A DNA stretch of 64,000 nt from Carbonactinospora thermoautotrophica. GTDB lineage: Bacteria; Actinomycetota; Actinomycetes; Streptomycetales; Carbonactinosporaceae. The stretch lies in assembly GCF_001543895.1 (NCBI RefSeq), contig NZ_JYIJ01000018.1:620001-684000 (forward strand), read 5' to 3'. A program made the position numbers and the translations under genes. The notes beneath the pieces were generated by a model. The model made no database searches. It saw nothing but the letters and a program-made list of their open reading frames with translations, and was not told the origin of the DNA. Below, piece after piece: positions 51,575 to 60,586 of this stretch; positions within the stretch are counted from its first letter, which is position 1; every line of letters begins with the position of its first letter.

Positions 51575-52765
51575 ATGCGAGATTCCTTGCGAATCGGACG
51601 GATCGCGGGTATTCGCGTTGGTTTCAACATCAGCGTGCTCGTGATCGTGGTGATCTTGGTGGTCGGCCTCGCGCTCGGCCGGTTCCCGGCGACGTTCCCC
51701 GGCCGCAGCCCGGCCGCGTACCTGCTGGCAGCCCTTGTCACCGCGTTCGTGTTCCTGCTGTCCCTGCTCGCCCACGAGCTGGCCCACGCGATCGTGGCGC
51801 GGCGCAACGGCATCGAGGTCGAGGGCATCACCCTGTGGCTGTTCGGCGGGGTGGCGCAGCTGCGCGGCGAGCCCCGCACACCTGGCGCGGACTTTCGGGT
51901 CGCGGTGGTCGGCCCGCTCACCAGCCTGGTGCTCGCGCTGGTGTTCGGGCTGGCGGCGGCTCTCGTCGCGGCCGTGGCCGAGCCTGGCCTGACCGTGAGC
52001 GCGCTCATGTACCTGGCGGTGGTCAACGTCATGCTGGCCGTCTTCAACCTGATCCCCGCCGCGCCCCTGGACGGAGGCCGGGTGCTGCGCGCGTTCCTGT
52101 GGTGGCGCAGCCGTGACCGGCTCCGGGCGGCGGTCACCGCGGCCCGCGCCGGGCGGGTCTTCGGGTACACGCTGATCGGGCTGGGGTTCTTGCAACTCGT
52201 CGTCGGGCTCGGCTTCGGCGGGCTGTGGCTCGCGCTGATCGGCCTGTTCCTGGTCAACGCCGCTACCGCGGAGGAACAGCAGACCCAGGCGAACGCCGCG
52301 CTGCACGGCATCCGCGTCATCGACGTGATGACCCGCAACCCGGTCACCGCGAGCCCCGAAGAACCGCTGTCGCTGTTCATCGACCGGACGGTGCTGACCC
52401 ACCGGTTCTCGACGTACCCGTTGGTGGACACCGTGGGCCGGCTCTCCGGCCTGGTCACCCTGAACCGGATCCGCGCCGTCGCGCCGGAGCGTCGCGCGGT
52501 CACCCGCCTCGGCGACATCGCCTGCCCGCCCGACCAGGTGCCGGTGGCCCGGCCCGAGGAGCCGCTCACCGACCTGCTCCCGCGCATGGCCGGCTGCCCG
52601 GACGGCCGTGCCGTGGTGGTCGACGCGTCCGGCGTGGTCATCGGCCTGATCACCCCGAGCGACATCAGCCGCGCCCTCCAACTGCGCGACCTGCGCCCGT
52701 TCGACCCGTACCCGACCCCGCGCGGCGCCGACGTCTCCCTCACCCACCACCGGCACGCCGCCTAG
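51575..52765 (+). CDS. Site-2 protease (M50) with CBS domains
   Basis: A 396-residue intramembrane zinc protease. HELAH near residue 69 and PLDGGRV near 165 provide the metal ligands, within about six transmembrane segments; the C-terminal 130 residues hold two CBS-like motifs (IRVIDVMTRNPVTASPEEPL ... VVIGLITPSDISRAL). Proteins of this architecture cleave membrane-bound regulators; the substrate is unknown. ATG 51575 is preferred with ggggagg five bases upstream. Confidence 0.9.
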   Translation: MRDSLRIGRIAGIRVGFNISVLVIVVILVVGLALGRFPATFPGRSPAAYLLAALVTAFVFLLSLLAHELAHAIVARRNGIEVEGITLWLFGGVAQLRGEPRTPGADFRVAVVGPLTSLVLALVFGLAAALVAAVAEPGLTVSALMYLAVVNVMLAVFNLIPAAPLDGGRVLRAFLWWRSRDRLRAAVTAARAGRVFGYTLIGLGFLQLVVGLGFGGLWLALIGLFLVNAATAEEQQTQANAALHGIRVIDVMTRNPVTASPEEPLSLFIDRTVLTHRFSTYPLVDTVGRLSGLVTLNRIRAVAPERRAVTRLGDIACPPDQVPVARPEEPLTDLLPRMAGCPDGRAVVVDASGVVIGLITPSDISRALQLRDLRPFDPYPTPRGADVSLTHHRHAA

Positions 52766-52874
52766 CCGGCCGGCGTACCGTTCGGCGGCACCCGGGTTCC
52801 GCACCCGGCGGCGCTGGTTCCTGGCCCGCTGGGGCCGGTCTTGCGGAACAGGATCGGGCCCCGAAAGCCCGCCG

Positions 52875-52916
52875 GCCTGTGGTCGCCACCGCGGGGCCGC
52901 GGTGGCGACCACAGGC
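52875..52916. terminator. Long GC-rich hairpin downstream of the M50 gene
   Basis: CCTGTGGTCGCCACCGCGG and CCGCGGTGGCGACCACAGG pair perfectly around two G residues; one more G-C pair extends it on each side. It lies about 110 bases after the protease stop and before the glycine riboswitch, so it should stop transcription into that leader. Confidence 0.7.
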
Positions 52917-53027
52917 TACCCGGCCGCGCGGTCCGCGGTGGGCGGCAGGGGCGAGCCGCGGCTCGTTGACACGTCACGCGGGGGTCCTTAGCTTCGGGGC
53001 TGACGACTGAAGACGCCGTCGAATCCC

Positions 53028-53200
53028 GAGTGGGAGAGACCCGCCGCGTCAGGCGGGCGCCGAAGGAGCAACCACCCCCGGAAGCTTTCCGGCACAGCTA
53101 CCGCTCGGCGGAGGCGACTCTGGACAGGCGGCCCTCTGGCCAGGGCGCCACGGTCCAAGCCGCGACGAAGTTCTCAAGTCATGACAGGAGGCCGTACCGG
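53028..53200 (+). promoter_or_regulatory. Tandem glycine riboswitch
   Basis: The first aptamer shows gggagagac (53032-53040), gcgccgaaggagcaacc (53059-53075) and gcgactctggaca (53114-53126). The second follows directly with gggcgccacggtccaagccgcgac (about 53143-53167), ttctcaagtcatgacagga (53171-53189). These blocks and their order fit the two-aptamer glycine class. The next gene is gcvT, the standard target. Glycine would be expected to switch expression on. Confidence 0.85.
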
Positions 53201-53330
53201 ATCCTTGCGCCGCCGGGCGCGGGGCGACCGAAGGAACCTCCGCAGACCTCTCGATCGCTCTCCCCAACCCAAGCCCTACGCTGGCGTTTCTGCCTTATCT
53301 TTCACCCTTCAACCCGGAGTGAGCAGACCC

Positions 53331-54443
53331 ATGAGCGAGACGCTGCGCACACCCCTGCACGCCGTCCACGAGGAGCTCGGTGCCGTCTTCACCGACTTCG
53401 CCGGTTGGCGGATGCCGCTGCGCTACGGTTCGGAGACAGCTGAGCACCAGGCCGTACGCCAGGCAGCCGGCATGTTCGACCTGTCCCACATGGGGGAGAT
53501 CGTCGTGCGCGGCCCCCAGGCCGGCGCCGCGCTCGACTACGCCCTGGTCGGGCACTTGTCCGTGGTCGGCGTCGGGCGTGCGCGATACACCATGATCTGC
53601 ACCGAAAGCGGCGGCGTGCTGGACGACCTGGTCGTGTACCGCACTGGGGAGCAGGAGTACCTGGTCGTCGCCAACGCCGCCAACGTCGCCGTGGTGGCCC
53701 GGGAGCTCACCGAGCGTGCCCGGGGCTTCGACGCGGAGGTGCGGGACGCCTCAGCTGAGTACGCGCTGATCGCCGTCCAGGGTCCGCGAGCCGCCGCACT
53801 GCTGGCCGGCCTGACCGACGTCGACCTTGACAAGGTCAGGTACTACGCGTGCGTCGAGGCCAAGGTCGGCAAGTGGCCTGCGCTGCTGGCCCGGACCGGG
53901 TACACCGGCGAGGACGGCTTTGAGCTGTTCCTCGCCCCGGACGACGCCGAGCCGGTCTGGCGGGCGGTGGCGGGCGCCGGAGAGGCACACGGGCTGCGAC
54001 CCGCCGGCCTCGCCTGCCGCGACACGCTGCGCCTGGAGGCGGGCATGCCGTTGTACGGTAACGAGCTACGCGCCGACCTCACTCCCTACGAGGCGGGGCT
54101 GGGTCGGGTGGTGAAGTTCGACCACGGCGACTTCGTGGGCCGCGCCGCCCTCGCCGCACGGGCCGAGTCCGGCCCGCGGATCAGCCTGATCGGCCTGGTC
54201 GCCACCGGCCGACGCTCGCCGCGCAAGGGCTACCCGGTCATCGATCCGCGCTCCGACCGGCCGATCGGCACCGTCACCAGCGGCGCGCCATCCCCGACGC
54301 TGGGCAAGCCGATCGCCATGGCGTACGTGCCCAACGACCAAGCCGAACCCGGCACGCGGCTCTGCGTGGAGGTGCGCGGCTCGCTGGAGCCGGTGGACGT
54401 GGTGGCCCTTCCGTTCTACCGCGCCCGCGACAGGCATCGGTAG
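53331..54443 (+). CDS. gcvT: Glycine cleavage system T protein (aminomethyltransferase)
   Basis: A 370-residue GcvT, which moves the methylene group of the lipoyl-bound aminomethyl intermediate to tetrahydrofolate. Typical segments: TPLHAVHEELGAVFTDFAGWRMPLRYG, MFDLSHMGEIVVRG, TGYTGEDGFELF, LACRDTLRLEAGMPLYGNEL and the C-terminal RSPRKGYPV. ATG 53331 gives the family N-terminus. It is controlled by the glycine riboswitch and followed by gcvH; gcvP is not in the window. Confidence 0.95.
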   Translation: MSETLRTPLHAVHEELGAVFTDFAGWRMPLRYGSETAEHQAVRQAAGMFDLSHMGEIVVRGPQAGAALDYALVGHLSVVGVGRARYTMICTESGGVLDDLVVYRTGEQEYLVVANAANVAVVARELTERARGFDAEVRDASAEYALIAVQGPRAAALLAGLTDVDLDKVRYYACVEAKVGKWPALLARTGYTGEDGFELFLAPDDAEPVWRAVAGAGEAHGLRPAGLACRDTLRLEAGMPLYGNELRADLTPYEAGLGRVVKFDHGDFVGRAALAARAESGPRISLIGLVATGRRSPRKGYPVIDPRSDRPIGTVTSGAPSPTLGKPIAMAYVPNDQAEPGTRLCVEVRGSLEPVDVVALPFYRARDRHR

Positions 54444-54544
54444 AGCCGGAAGGTGAAAGGTCCGTGAAGACCCCGTAAAGACCTGTGAAGGCGGAGCCGC
54501 GCGCGGGTGGAGCGCTGCTCATATCGACCCTGGAAAGGATCGTC

Positions 54545-54919
54545 GTGAGTGATTTCCCCGAGAACCTGTGGTACTCGACCGAGCACGAGTGGCTGACGCC
54601 GGGGGAGGACCCGGCGACCGTGGGCATCACCAAGCACGCGGCCGACGCCCTCGGCGACATCGTGTATGTCCAGTTGCCCGAGGTCGGTGACCGGGTCGAG
54701 GCCGGCCAGCCGTGCGGAGAGCTGGAGTCCACCAAATCGGTGAGCGACCTGTACGCCCCGGCGACCGGCGAGGTCGTCGAGGTCAACCGGGCCGTGCTGG
54801 ACAACCCCGGCCTGATCAACAGCGACCCCTACGGCGCCGGCTGGCTGTTCCGGGTCAAGTTGGAAAGCGAGCCGGAGGGCCTGCTGAGCGCCGAGCAGTA
54901 CGCGGCGCACGTGGATTAG
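54545..54919 (+). CDS. gcvH: Glycine cleavage system H protein
   Basis: A 124-residue lipoyl carrier. [41 protein letters not shown] and [15 protein letters not shown] hold the lipoylated Lys (about residue 64). It shuttles the aminomethyl group between P, T and L proteins. GTG 54545 with ggaaagga upstream. Same operon as gcvT, 101 bases downstream. Confidence 0.95.
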   Translation: MSDFPENLWYSTEHEWLTPGEDPATVGITKHAADALGDIVYVQLPEVGDRVEAGQPCGELESTKSVSDLYAPATGEVVEVNRAVLDNPGLINSDPYGAGWLFRVKLESEPEGLLSAEQYAAHVD

Positions 54920-54955
54920 GGAGGTGCTCCGGGCGGGTCGCAGTCGGCGTCACTT

Positions 54956-55004
54956 CCTGGTCCCCCTGGACAGCAGGCTCATGCCAGTCGCCAAGGGGAC
55001 CAGG
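54956..55004. terminator. Inverted repeat between gcvH and the convergent dehydrogenase gene
   Basis: CCTGGTCCCC (54956-54965) and GGGGACCAGG (54995-55004) are perfect complements with a 29-base interval that can fold further. It is placed between two convergent stops (54919 and 55016). Confidence 0.65.
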
Positions 55005-55015
55005 CCGTCCTCCGG

Positions 55016-56014
55016 TCAGGGCACCAGCACGGCCACGCCCCGCACTCGGCCGCCGGCCAGATCGCCCAGCGCGCGGTCGGCCGCGGTCAAGGGGTAGGGG
55101 GTGACGGCGACGCGGGGACGCACCCGGTCGGCCAAGGCGAGGAACTCCCGGCCGTCCTCACGGGTGTTGGCGGTCACCGAGCGGACGGTCTTCTCGTAGA
55201 ACAGGTGCTGCTCGTACCTGAGCGGGGGCACGTCGGTCAGGTGGATGCCGGCGATCGCCAGCGTGCCGCCGCGGTCCAAGGCGGCGAGCGCCACGGGAAC
55301 CAACTCGCCGGCCGGGGCGAACAGGATGGCGGAGTCCAGCGGCTCCGGCGGGCCCGCGTGCGGGTCGCCGGCGGAGGCGGCGCCCAGGTCGAGCGCGAGC
55401 CGCCGGGCGGCTGAAGAACGGGTCAGCACGTGGACGGTCGCGCCCTGCGCGAGGGCGATCTGGGCGGCGAGGTGCGCGGACGCGCCGAACCCGTACACAC
55501 CGAGCCGGCCCCCGGGCGGGAGCTGGGCCAGCTTCAACGCGCGGTACCCGATGACGCCCGCGCACAGCAGGGGAGCGGCGTCCACGTCGTTCCAGCCGGC
55601 CGGGATCGGATACGCGTAGTCCTCGCTGATCAGGGCGTACTCGGCGTAGCCACCGTCGGCGTCCCACCCGGTGTACACCGATCTGGGGCACAGGTTCTCC
55701 GCCCCGCGCCGGCAGTAGGGGCAGGTGCCGCAGGTGCCGCGCAGCCAGGCGATGCCGACCCGGTCGCCGACCGCGAACTGCCGGACGTCCGGGCCGACGG
55801 CCGCCACCTCACCCACCACCTCGTGGCCGGGAGTCGTCTCCGGGCGGCGCGGCGGCAGGTCGCCCTCGGCGAGGTGCAGGTCGGTGCGGCACACCCCGCA
55901 GGCCGCCACCCGCACCAGCAGCTCGCCCGGCCCGGGTTCGGGAACGTCCCGCTCCACCAGCGCGAGCGGGCCGGTGGAGATCGGGCCGGGCTGGCGTACG
56001 ATCCATGCCTTCAT
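55016..56014 (-). CDS. Zinc-dependent alcohol dehydrogenase
   Basis: A 332-residue MDR enzyme. Catalytic zinc ligands in [13 protein letters not shown] and [12 protein letters not shown]; structural zinc cysteines in [23 protein letters not shown]-binding segment [19 protein letters not shown]. The pattern matches the AdhP/AdhA-like group (TIGR02822) that acts on primary alcohols or aldehydes. ATG 56014 has ggagggagg upstream. Confidence 0.9.
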   Translation of the reverse strand: MKAWIVRQPGPISTGPLALVERDVPEPGPGELLVRVAACGVCRTDLHLAEGDLPPRRPETTPGHEVVGEVAAVGPDVRQFAVGDRVGIAWLRGTCGTCPYCRRGAENLCPRSVYTGWDADGGYAEYALISEDYAYPIPAGWNDVDAAPLLCAGVIGYRALKLAQLPPGGRLGVYGFGASAHLAAQIALAQGATVHVLTRSSAARRLALDLGAASAGDPHAGPPEPLDSAILFAPAGELVPVALAALDRGGTLAIAGIHLTDVPPLRYEQHLFYEKTVRSVTANTREDGREFLALADRVRPRVAVTPYPLTAADRALGDLAGGRVRGVAVLVP

Positions 56015-56142
56015 CCGGTCCTCCCTCCAGTCCGTGGACGCGCCCGCGCGGCCACGCCGGGCGGGCACCGCAGCCAGCGTCCGAACTTACCGGCGCCCGG
56101 GACAGCGTGCCGGGTGGGCAGCATCCCGCGCGCCTCGGTGCG

Positions 56143-56559
56143 TCAGGACCGCGGGACGGCCTGCGGCCGGGCACCGAACCGGTCCGGCGTGCTGTGCGGC
56201 GCGCCGCCCGGGTCGCCCGCGGCGCGGCCGTCCACCTTGGCGGCGACCTTGGCGAGGATCTCCACCATCTCCTCGCACCAGAAGGCCAGCCCGCACAGCT
56301 GGTAGGAGAAGAAGCCGTTCTTCAAGGCCGGGCTGTTCTTCTCGAACACCTTGTGCCCCAGGACCTGCAGCGCCCAGCCGCCGATGAACACCGGGACGCC
56401 GACCTTGGGGCGGCCGAAGACGAGCGGCAGCGAGAAGGCGACCGTGGGGATGCCCACCAGGTGCGTCGCCCGCACACCCCGGGACGTGTGCTGAGACCGG
56501 TAGTAGGCCATCTTCTCCTGGAACGGAGCGGACTTCGGCGGGGGAGCAATCTCCGGCAT
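56143..56559 (-). CDS. DUF962/Mpo1-like membrane protein
   Basis: A 138-residue protein with the Mpo1-like pattern: MAYYRSQHTSRGVRATHLVGIPTVAFSLPLVFG, FIGGWALQVLGHKVFEKNSPAL. The His residues (QHTS, THLVG, LGHK) form a probable metal site; yeast Mpo1 is a 2-hydroxy-fatty-acid dioxygenase in the alpha-oxidation route, but function in bacteria is unproven. ATG 56559 with gagaggtgag upstream. Nothing supported between this gene and 56848. Confidence 0.8.
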   Translation of the reverse strand: MPEIAPPPKSAPFQEKMAYYRSQHTSRGVRATHLVGIPTVAFSLPLVFGRPKVGVPVFIGGWALQVLGHKVFEKNSPALKNGFFSYQLCGLAFWCEEMVEILAKVAAKVDGRAAGDPGGAPHSTPDRFGARPQAVPRS

Positions 56560-56848
56560 GGTCTCACCTCTCAAGAACGTGACGCTGATTGTTCTTCAGC
56601 CTCGTTGATCTGTCAGCCCCCCGGTACCCGGTTCGGGGAGCATCCGCGTTATTCGCGCGGCGGAAGGCGTCACCCCGCGCGCCAGGCCTGCCACAGGGTG
56701 GGCGGGATGCCGCCGGGTAATGTCCGGCTCGGCCGCTCGAGGAGAATCCTGGGGAGTCGAGCAGGCGGACCAGCGCCGAAGCCGGCCACGGCGTTCGCCG
56801 GGAACCCGGCGCCGGACGCCCCCGTTGTCCTGGTGACCGAGGTGAGGT

Positions 56849-57502
56849 GTGGTCGGGGAACGTTTGGTGCAGGGGCGTGAGCTGGCCCCGCGCAGGTGGC
56901 AGGATCTGCGCGGGACGGCGGACGGGCACGTCGAGGTCCTGCGGTACCCGCGCGGCGTGGTGCTCGTCGTGGCTGGCGTCCCGGGCGCGGGCAAGAGCAC
57001 CCTGCTGCACAGGTTGTTCCCCATCAGCGGGGCCGAGCAGGCCCCGGTGTGGCTACCCGGCGACGTGCTGGTGGTCGACTCCGAGCAGGCACGCAACCGC
57101 TGGCGGCAGCACCTCGGGCCGAGAGTCCCGTACCGGCTGTACCGGCCGCTGGTCCACCTCACCAACCTGTGGAGCACGCTGCGCGCCCTGCGCCGCGGTG
57201 CCACGGTGGTCCTGCACGACTGCGGGACGCGACGCTGGTGGCGTCACCTCGTGACCCGCGCCGCCCGGCGGCCGGTGCATGTCATCCTGCTCGACGTGCC
57301 GCCCGAGCTGGCGCTGGCCGGCCAGCGGGCACGCAACCGCCTGGTCCGCGGCCGCGCGTTCCGCCGACACCTGCGGGCCTGGCGGCGGCTCGTGCCGGAC
57401 CCGGAGGCCGCCGCCCCGCCCCGCTCCGTGTCCAGCTGCGCCTCGTGCCTGGTCCTCGACCGCGCGGCCGCCGCCCGGTTGCGGGCCATCAGCTTCTCCT
57501 GA
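56849..57502 (+). CDS. P-loop ATP-binding protein (kinase-like)
   Basis: A 217-residue protein with Walker A AGVPGAGKST (about residues 42-51) and a second-strand VVLHDCGTRRWWRH, then LLDVPPELALAGQRARNRLVRGRAFRRHLRAWRRL, a lid-like Arg-rich helix as in small-molecule kinases or zeta-toxin-like ATPases. The substrate is not identifiable. GTG 56849 lies in a gaggtgaggt context. Confidence 0.7.
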   Translation: MVGERLVQGRELAPRRWQDLRGTADGHVEVLRYPRGVVLVVAGVPGAGKSTLLHRLFPISGAEQAPVWLPGDVLVVDSEQARNRWRQHLGPRVPYRLYRPLVHLTNLWSTLRALRRGATVVLHDCGTRRWWRHLVTRAARRPVHVILLDVPPELALAGQRARNRLVRGRAFRRHLRAWRRLVPDPEAAAPPRSVSSCASCLVLDRAAAARLRAISFS

Positions 57503-57570
57503 CGCGGCGCGGGCACCCGGGGGAGCCGTACGGCTCGTCTGCGCGCTGCCGTGCAGGTGAGCTGGGGACC

Positions 57571-58137
57571 TCACCAGTCCACGCCGACACGTTCGACGCC
57601 CGTGCGGATCAGATCCTCGCCGGTCCACTCGTAGCGGCGCATCTCAGTGAGGGCGGGGGAGTACACGTGCACGCTGACCGCCGGGGCCGCCGACTCGTTG
57701 CCGAGGTCGTGCACGTGGTGCGGGCCGAACACCCGCACCTGGTCGGTGCGCACGGTCAGCTCGCGCAGCCGCCCGCCGCGGCGGTCCGCGTGCTGATCGA
57801 AGCTGCGCTCGGTCAGCGCGCCCACCGCCAGCGCGAAGACGCCGAACGCGCCGCCGTGGTCGTGCAGCCCGGTGCGCTGGCCGGGCAGCCAGGAGAGCAG
57901 CCACACCTCGGACTCGGGCTCGCGGCGCAGCAGCCGGTACCAGCGGCGGTCCCGGGTGAACTCGACCAGATGCCACCAGTCCTGGGGGCGGGCGGCGATC
58001 TGGCTGGCCTGCCGGGCCAGCCAGGCGACGCTCGGGCCGGTGCGGGCGGTGAGCGTGTGGAGCCCGGAGGGTGCCATCGGGACCAGGTCGCCGGGCAGGG
58101 AGAACTCGCGGACGGTGGTACGGGTGTCGATGGGCAT
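57571..58137 (-). CDS. Cysteine dioxygenase family protein, copy 2
   Basis: A 188-residue CDO-type cupin. Iron ligands H92 and H94 in TGLHDHGGAFGVF and a His of FGPHHVHDLG (140-143). It probably oxidises cysteine to cysteine sulfinate, limiting free cysteine. ATG 58137 has aagga five bases upstream. A short ORF with five cysteines starts 216 bases upstream on the same strand, pointing to control by cysteinyl-tRNA supply. It shares the fold but little sequence with the copy at 22422-22928. Confidence 0.88.
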   Translation of the reverse strand: MPIDTRTTVREFSLPGDLVPMAPSGLHTLTARTGPSVAWLARQASQIAARPQDWWHLVEFTRDRRWYRLLRREPESEVWLLSWLPGQRTGLHDHGGAFGVFALAVGALTERSFDQHADRRGGRLRELTVRTDQVRVFGPHHVHDLGNESAAPAVSVHVYSPALTEMRRYEWTGEDLIRTGVERVGVDW

Positions 58138-58260
58138 GGTTGTCCTTCGCGGGCGGTACGGATGGGAACGCGGGCGCTCGGCGAGAGCGGGTTCCGGGAA
58201 GGACGCGGTCTGGTCAGCCAGCCGAGGGAGAGTCGGCGCGCGTTCGACGACGAGGCCGCG

Positions 58261-58353
58261 TCACAGCGAAGGACGACAACACAGGCAACAACACAGCGCG
58301 CTGGCCACGCGACGGAGCTTCACGTGGTGCAGACGGTCGGCGCGCTGGTACAT
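58261..58353 (-). CDS. Cysteine-rich leader peptide upstream of the cysteine dioxygenase gene
   Basis: A 30-codon ORF begins MYQRADRLHHVKLRRVAS and ends ALCCCLCCRPSL, with five Cys codons in a run of six. The LRRVASALC part resembles the small leader peptides found before sulfur-metabolism operons in actinobacteria. Such ORFs work as cysteine-responsive attenuators in mycobacteria. There is no ribosome site; a TTGACA box lies upstream (58385-58390 on the plus strand as TGTCAA) and a TATCT stretch ends three bases before ATG, so the message is probably leaderless. Strong candidate for sensing cysteine in the gene that destroys it. Confidence 0.8.
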   Translation of the reverse strand: MYQRADRLHHVKLRRVASALCCCLCCRPSL

Positions 58354-58502
58354 GGCAGATAGGACACACGGTGTGAACCGCCGGTGTCAAACCGGCGTGT
58401 CACTCCTCTGGCGGCCGAAGCGCCGCCGCGGCCGGGTCGCACCGGGTACCGGGTCACCGAGGACACGAGGGACACCGGGACCAGAGCCTAAGCTGCGGTG
58501 CC

Positions 58503-58910
58503 ATGGCCTGCGTGTTCTGCGAGATCGTGGCCGGGCGGCGGCCGGCCCACGTGGTGCTGGACGACGAGATCGCGTTCGCGTTCCTGGACGCGCGGCCGCT
58601 GCTGAAGGGCCACACGCTGCTCGTGCCGCGCCAGCACTACGAGACCTTCGCCGACGTGCCCGGCGATCTCGTCGGGCCGCTGTTCGAGCGGGCGCAGCGG
58701 CTGTCCCGCGCGGTGGAGGAGGCGCTGGGCGCAGCGGGCTCGTTCGTGGCGATGAACAACCGGGTGAGCCAGAGCGTGCCCCACCTGCACGTCCACGTCG
58801 TGCCCCGCAACCGGGGCGACGGGCTGCGCGGGTTCTTCTGGCCGCGGACCAGGTACGCCGACGACGCCGAGGCCGCCGAGTACGCCGCCCGCCTGCGCGG
58901 CGCCCTGTAG
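58503..58910 (+). CDS. HIT-family protein
   Basis: A 135-residue histidine-triad protein: CVFCEIVAGRRPAHVVLDDE at the N-terminus, GHTLLVPRQHYETF, and the triad HLHVHVV (about residues 97-103) whose middle His is the nucleophile. HIT proteins hydrolyse nucleotide phosphoramidates or dinucleoside polyphosphates. Length and motifs are normal. Confidence 0.92.
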   Translation: MACVFCEIVAGRRPAHVVLDDEIAFAFLDARPLLKGHTLLVPRQHYETFADVPGDLVGPLFERAQRLSRAVEEALGAAGSFVAMNNRVSQSVPHLHVHVVPRNRGDGLRGFFWPRTRYADDAEAAEYAARLRGAL

Positions 58911-59019
58911 GTCGCGGGAGGTCGCGGGCCGCCCGTGCCCGGACCGCGGCGGGTGATCGGCTCGCGCCGTTCCCCGCTGCTGAGGAATGATCGACCCGGC
59001 TGAGGGTAAGTCAGCCCGC

Positions 59020-59373
59020 ATGACGGTCCACGTGCGGCGACTGTACGAGGACCCCGCGTCGCGGCGGGGGCGCTGCTTCCTGGTCGAGCGCCTGTGGCCG
59101 CGCGGAGTGCGCAAGGACGAGCTGGGGGACGTCACCTGGCTGAAGGACGTGGCGCCCAGCAACGAGCTGCGCGTGTGGTTCGGGCACGATCCGGAGCGCT
59201 GGCCGGAGTTCCGCGCCCGGTACCGGGCTGAGCTGGAGGCCGTCTCGGACGCGCTGGAGCCGCTGCTCGAGGCGGCGCGCCAGGGTGACACGACCCTCCT
59301 GTACACCGCGCGGGACACCGAGCGCAACAGCGCCCACGTGCTCGCCGAGGTACTGCGGGAACGACTCGGCTAG
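59020..59373 (+). CDS. DUF488 family protein
   Basis: A 117-residue protein of the DUF488 group: VRRLYEDPASRRGRCFLVERLWPRGVRKDEL, WLKDVAPSNELRVWFGHDPERWPEFRARY, TLLYTARDTERNSAHVLAEVL. The family is widespread and uncharacterised. ATG 59020 is selected over 58987 because it gives the conserved N-terminus. Confidence 0.88.
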   Translation: MTVHVRRLYEDPASRRGRCFLVERLWPRGVRKDELGDVTWLKDVAPSNELRVWFGHDPERWPEFRARYRAELEAVSDALEPLLEAARQGDTTLLYTARDTERNSAHVLAEVLRERLG

Positions 59374-59397
59374 TACTCCGGAACAGGCCGCGCCGGC

Positions 59398-59556
59398 GAA
59401 CGCGGCACCGGCACTTTACGGCTGGAAACGCGCCCTGAACGCCTTCGCCGTCGCCTTCGCCGTCTACTTCCCCGGCCGGCTCAAGCTGGCCTGACCACAA
59501 CAGAAGAAGGAAACCGCCCCAACAACCTCATACAGAAAAACCTTGACAAGCCCCGC
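59398..59556 (+). mobile_element. Right-end remnant of an IS256/Mutator-type element
   Basis: Codons reading LYGWKRALNAFAVAFAVYFPGRLKLA-stop (59415-59494) look like the C-terminus of a Mutator-type transposase. About 40 bases later comes tacagaaaaaccttgacaag (59531-59550), which resembles the terminal repeat of such elements. The rest of the element is absent. Confidence 0.5.
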
Positions 59557-59613
59557 CCGCCGACCAACGCTGACGCCCATCCTGCGAATTCGTCCAGACA
59601 GACAAGATGTGAG

Positions 59614-60555
59614 GTGCCTGTGCGTATCGCGATGAACATCGGCGGCGACCTCATCGGCGAGCCCAGCACGCCGCTGGAGATCGTCGATGAGGCGCGGCGG
59701 GCGGAGGCGGAAGGCTTTGGATCGGCCTGGACGGTGCACTTTTCCCGAGGGCTGGACGCGCTGAGCACGCTTGCGGCCGCCGGTATGGCGACCGATCGGA
59801 TAGAGCTCGGGGTAGCCGTCGTCCCCACCTACCCGCGCCACCCCCTCGCTCTGGCCCAGCAGGCGGCGACCACACAGGTCTTCTGCTCCGGGCGATTGAC
59901 CCTGGGGATCGGCGTCTCGCATCGACCGGTGATCGAAGGACTGCACGGCATCCCGTTCACCAGCCCGGCCGCCCACATGCGGGAGTATCTCTCGGTCCTC
60001 GGGCCGCTGCTGCGCGGGGAGAGCGTCAGCTTCCATGGCTCCTTCTACAAGGTCGAAGGCGGATTTACGGTGCCGGGCAGCTCTCCGGTGTCGGTGGTCG
60101 TCGGAGCGCTGTCCCCGCGGATGGTGCGCGCCGCGGGAGAGCTGGCCGACGGCGTGGTCACCTGGCTTGCCGGCCCGCGCACCCTGGCCGAGACCATCGT
60201 CCCCACGCTGCGCGAGTCCGCGAGGTCGGCTGGCCGGCCAGAGCCCCGGGTCGTCGCCGGGATGCCGGTCGCGGTCACCGACGATATCGATCTCGCGCGG
60301 CGGACCGTGCGGGAGAGGTTCGCCCGCTACGAGGGACTGGCCAACTATCAGCAGGTCTTCCAACGCGAAGGGGTGACGTCGGTCGCCGAGCTCGCGATCA
60401 TCGGGACGGAGGAGGAGGTCGAGAAGCAGCTTCGACGGTACGCCGATGCTGGCGTCACCGAGCTGTGGCCTGCGGTCTTTCCGGTCGGTGACGACGCCGG
60501 CGCCAGCACGCGGCGCACCCGCGCGCTCCTGGCCCGACTGGCCACTGAGCTGTGA
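59614..60555 (+). CDS. F420-dependent LLM-class oxidoreductase (TIGR03564-like)
   Basis: A 313-residue luciferase-like TIM-barrel protein: PLEIVDEARRAEAEGFGSAWTVHFSRG, IELGVAVVPTYPRHPLALAQQAATTQVFCSGRLTLGIGVSHRPVIEGLHG. This pattern belongs to the F420 group common in actinobacteria; the substrate is unknown. GTG 59614 or 59620. It begins just after an IS end, and a decayed lyase gene follows. Confidence 0.85.
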   Translation: MPVRIAMNIGGDLIGEPSTPLEIVDEARRAEAEGFGSAWTVHFSRGLDALSTLAAAGMATDRIELGVAVVPTYPRHPLALAQQAATTQVFCSGRLTLGIGVSHRPVIEGLHGIPFTSPAAHMREYLSVLGPLLRGESVSFHGSFYKVEGGFTVPGSSPVSVVVGALSPRMVRAAGELADGVVTWLAGPRTLAETIVPTLRESARSAGRPEPRVVAGMPVAVTDDIDLARRTVRERFARYEGLANYQQVFQREGVTSVAELAIIGTEEEVEKQLRRYADAGVTELWPAVFPVGDDAGASTRRTRALLARLATEL

Positions 60556-60586
60556 GCTCCGTGACCTCCCGGTATGCCACGGACCG

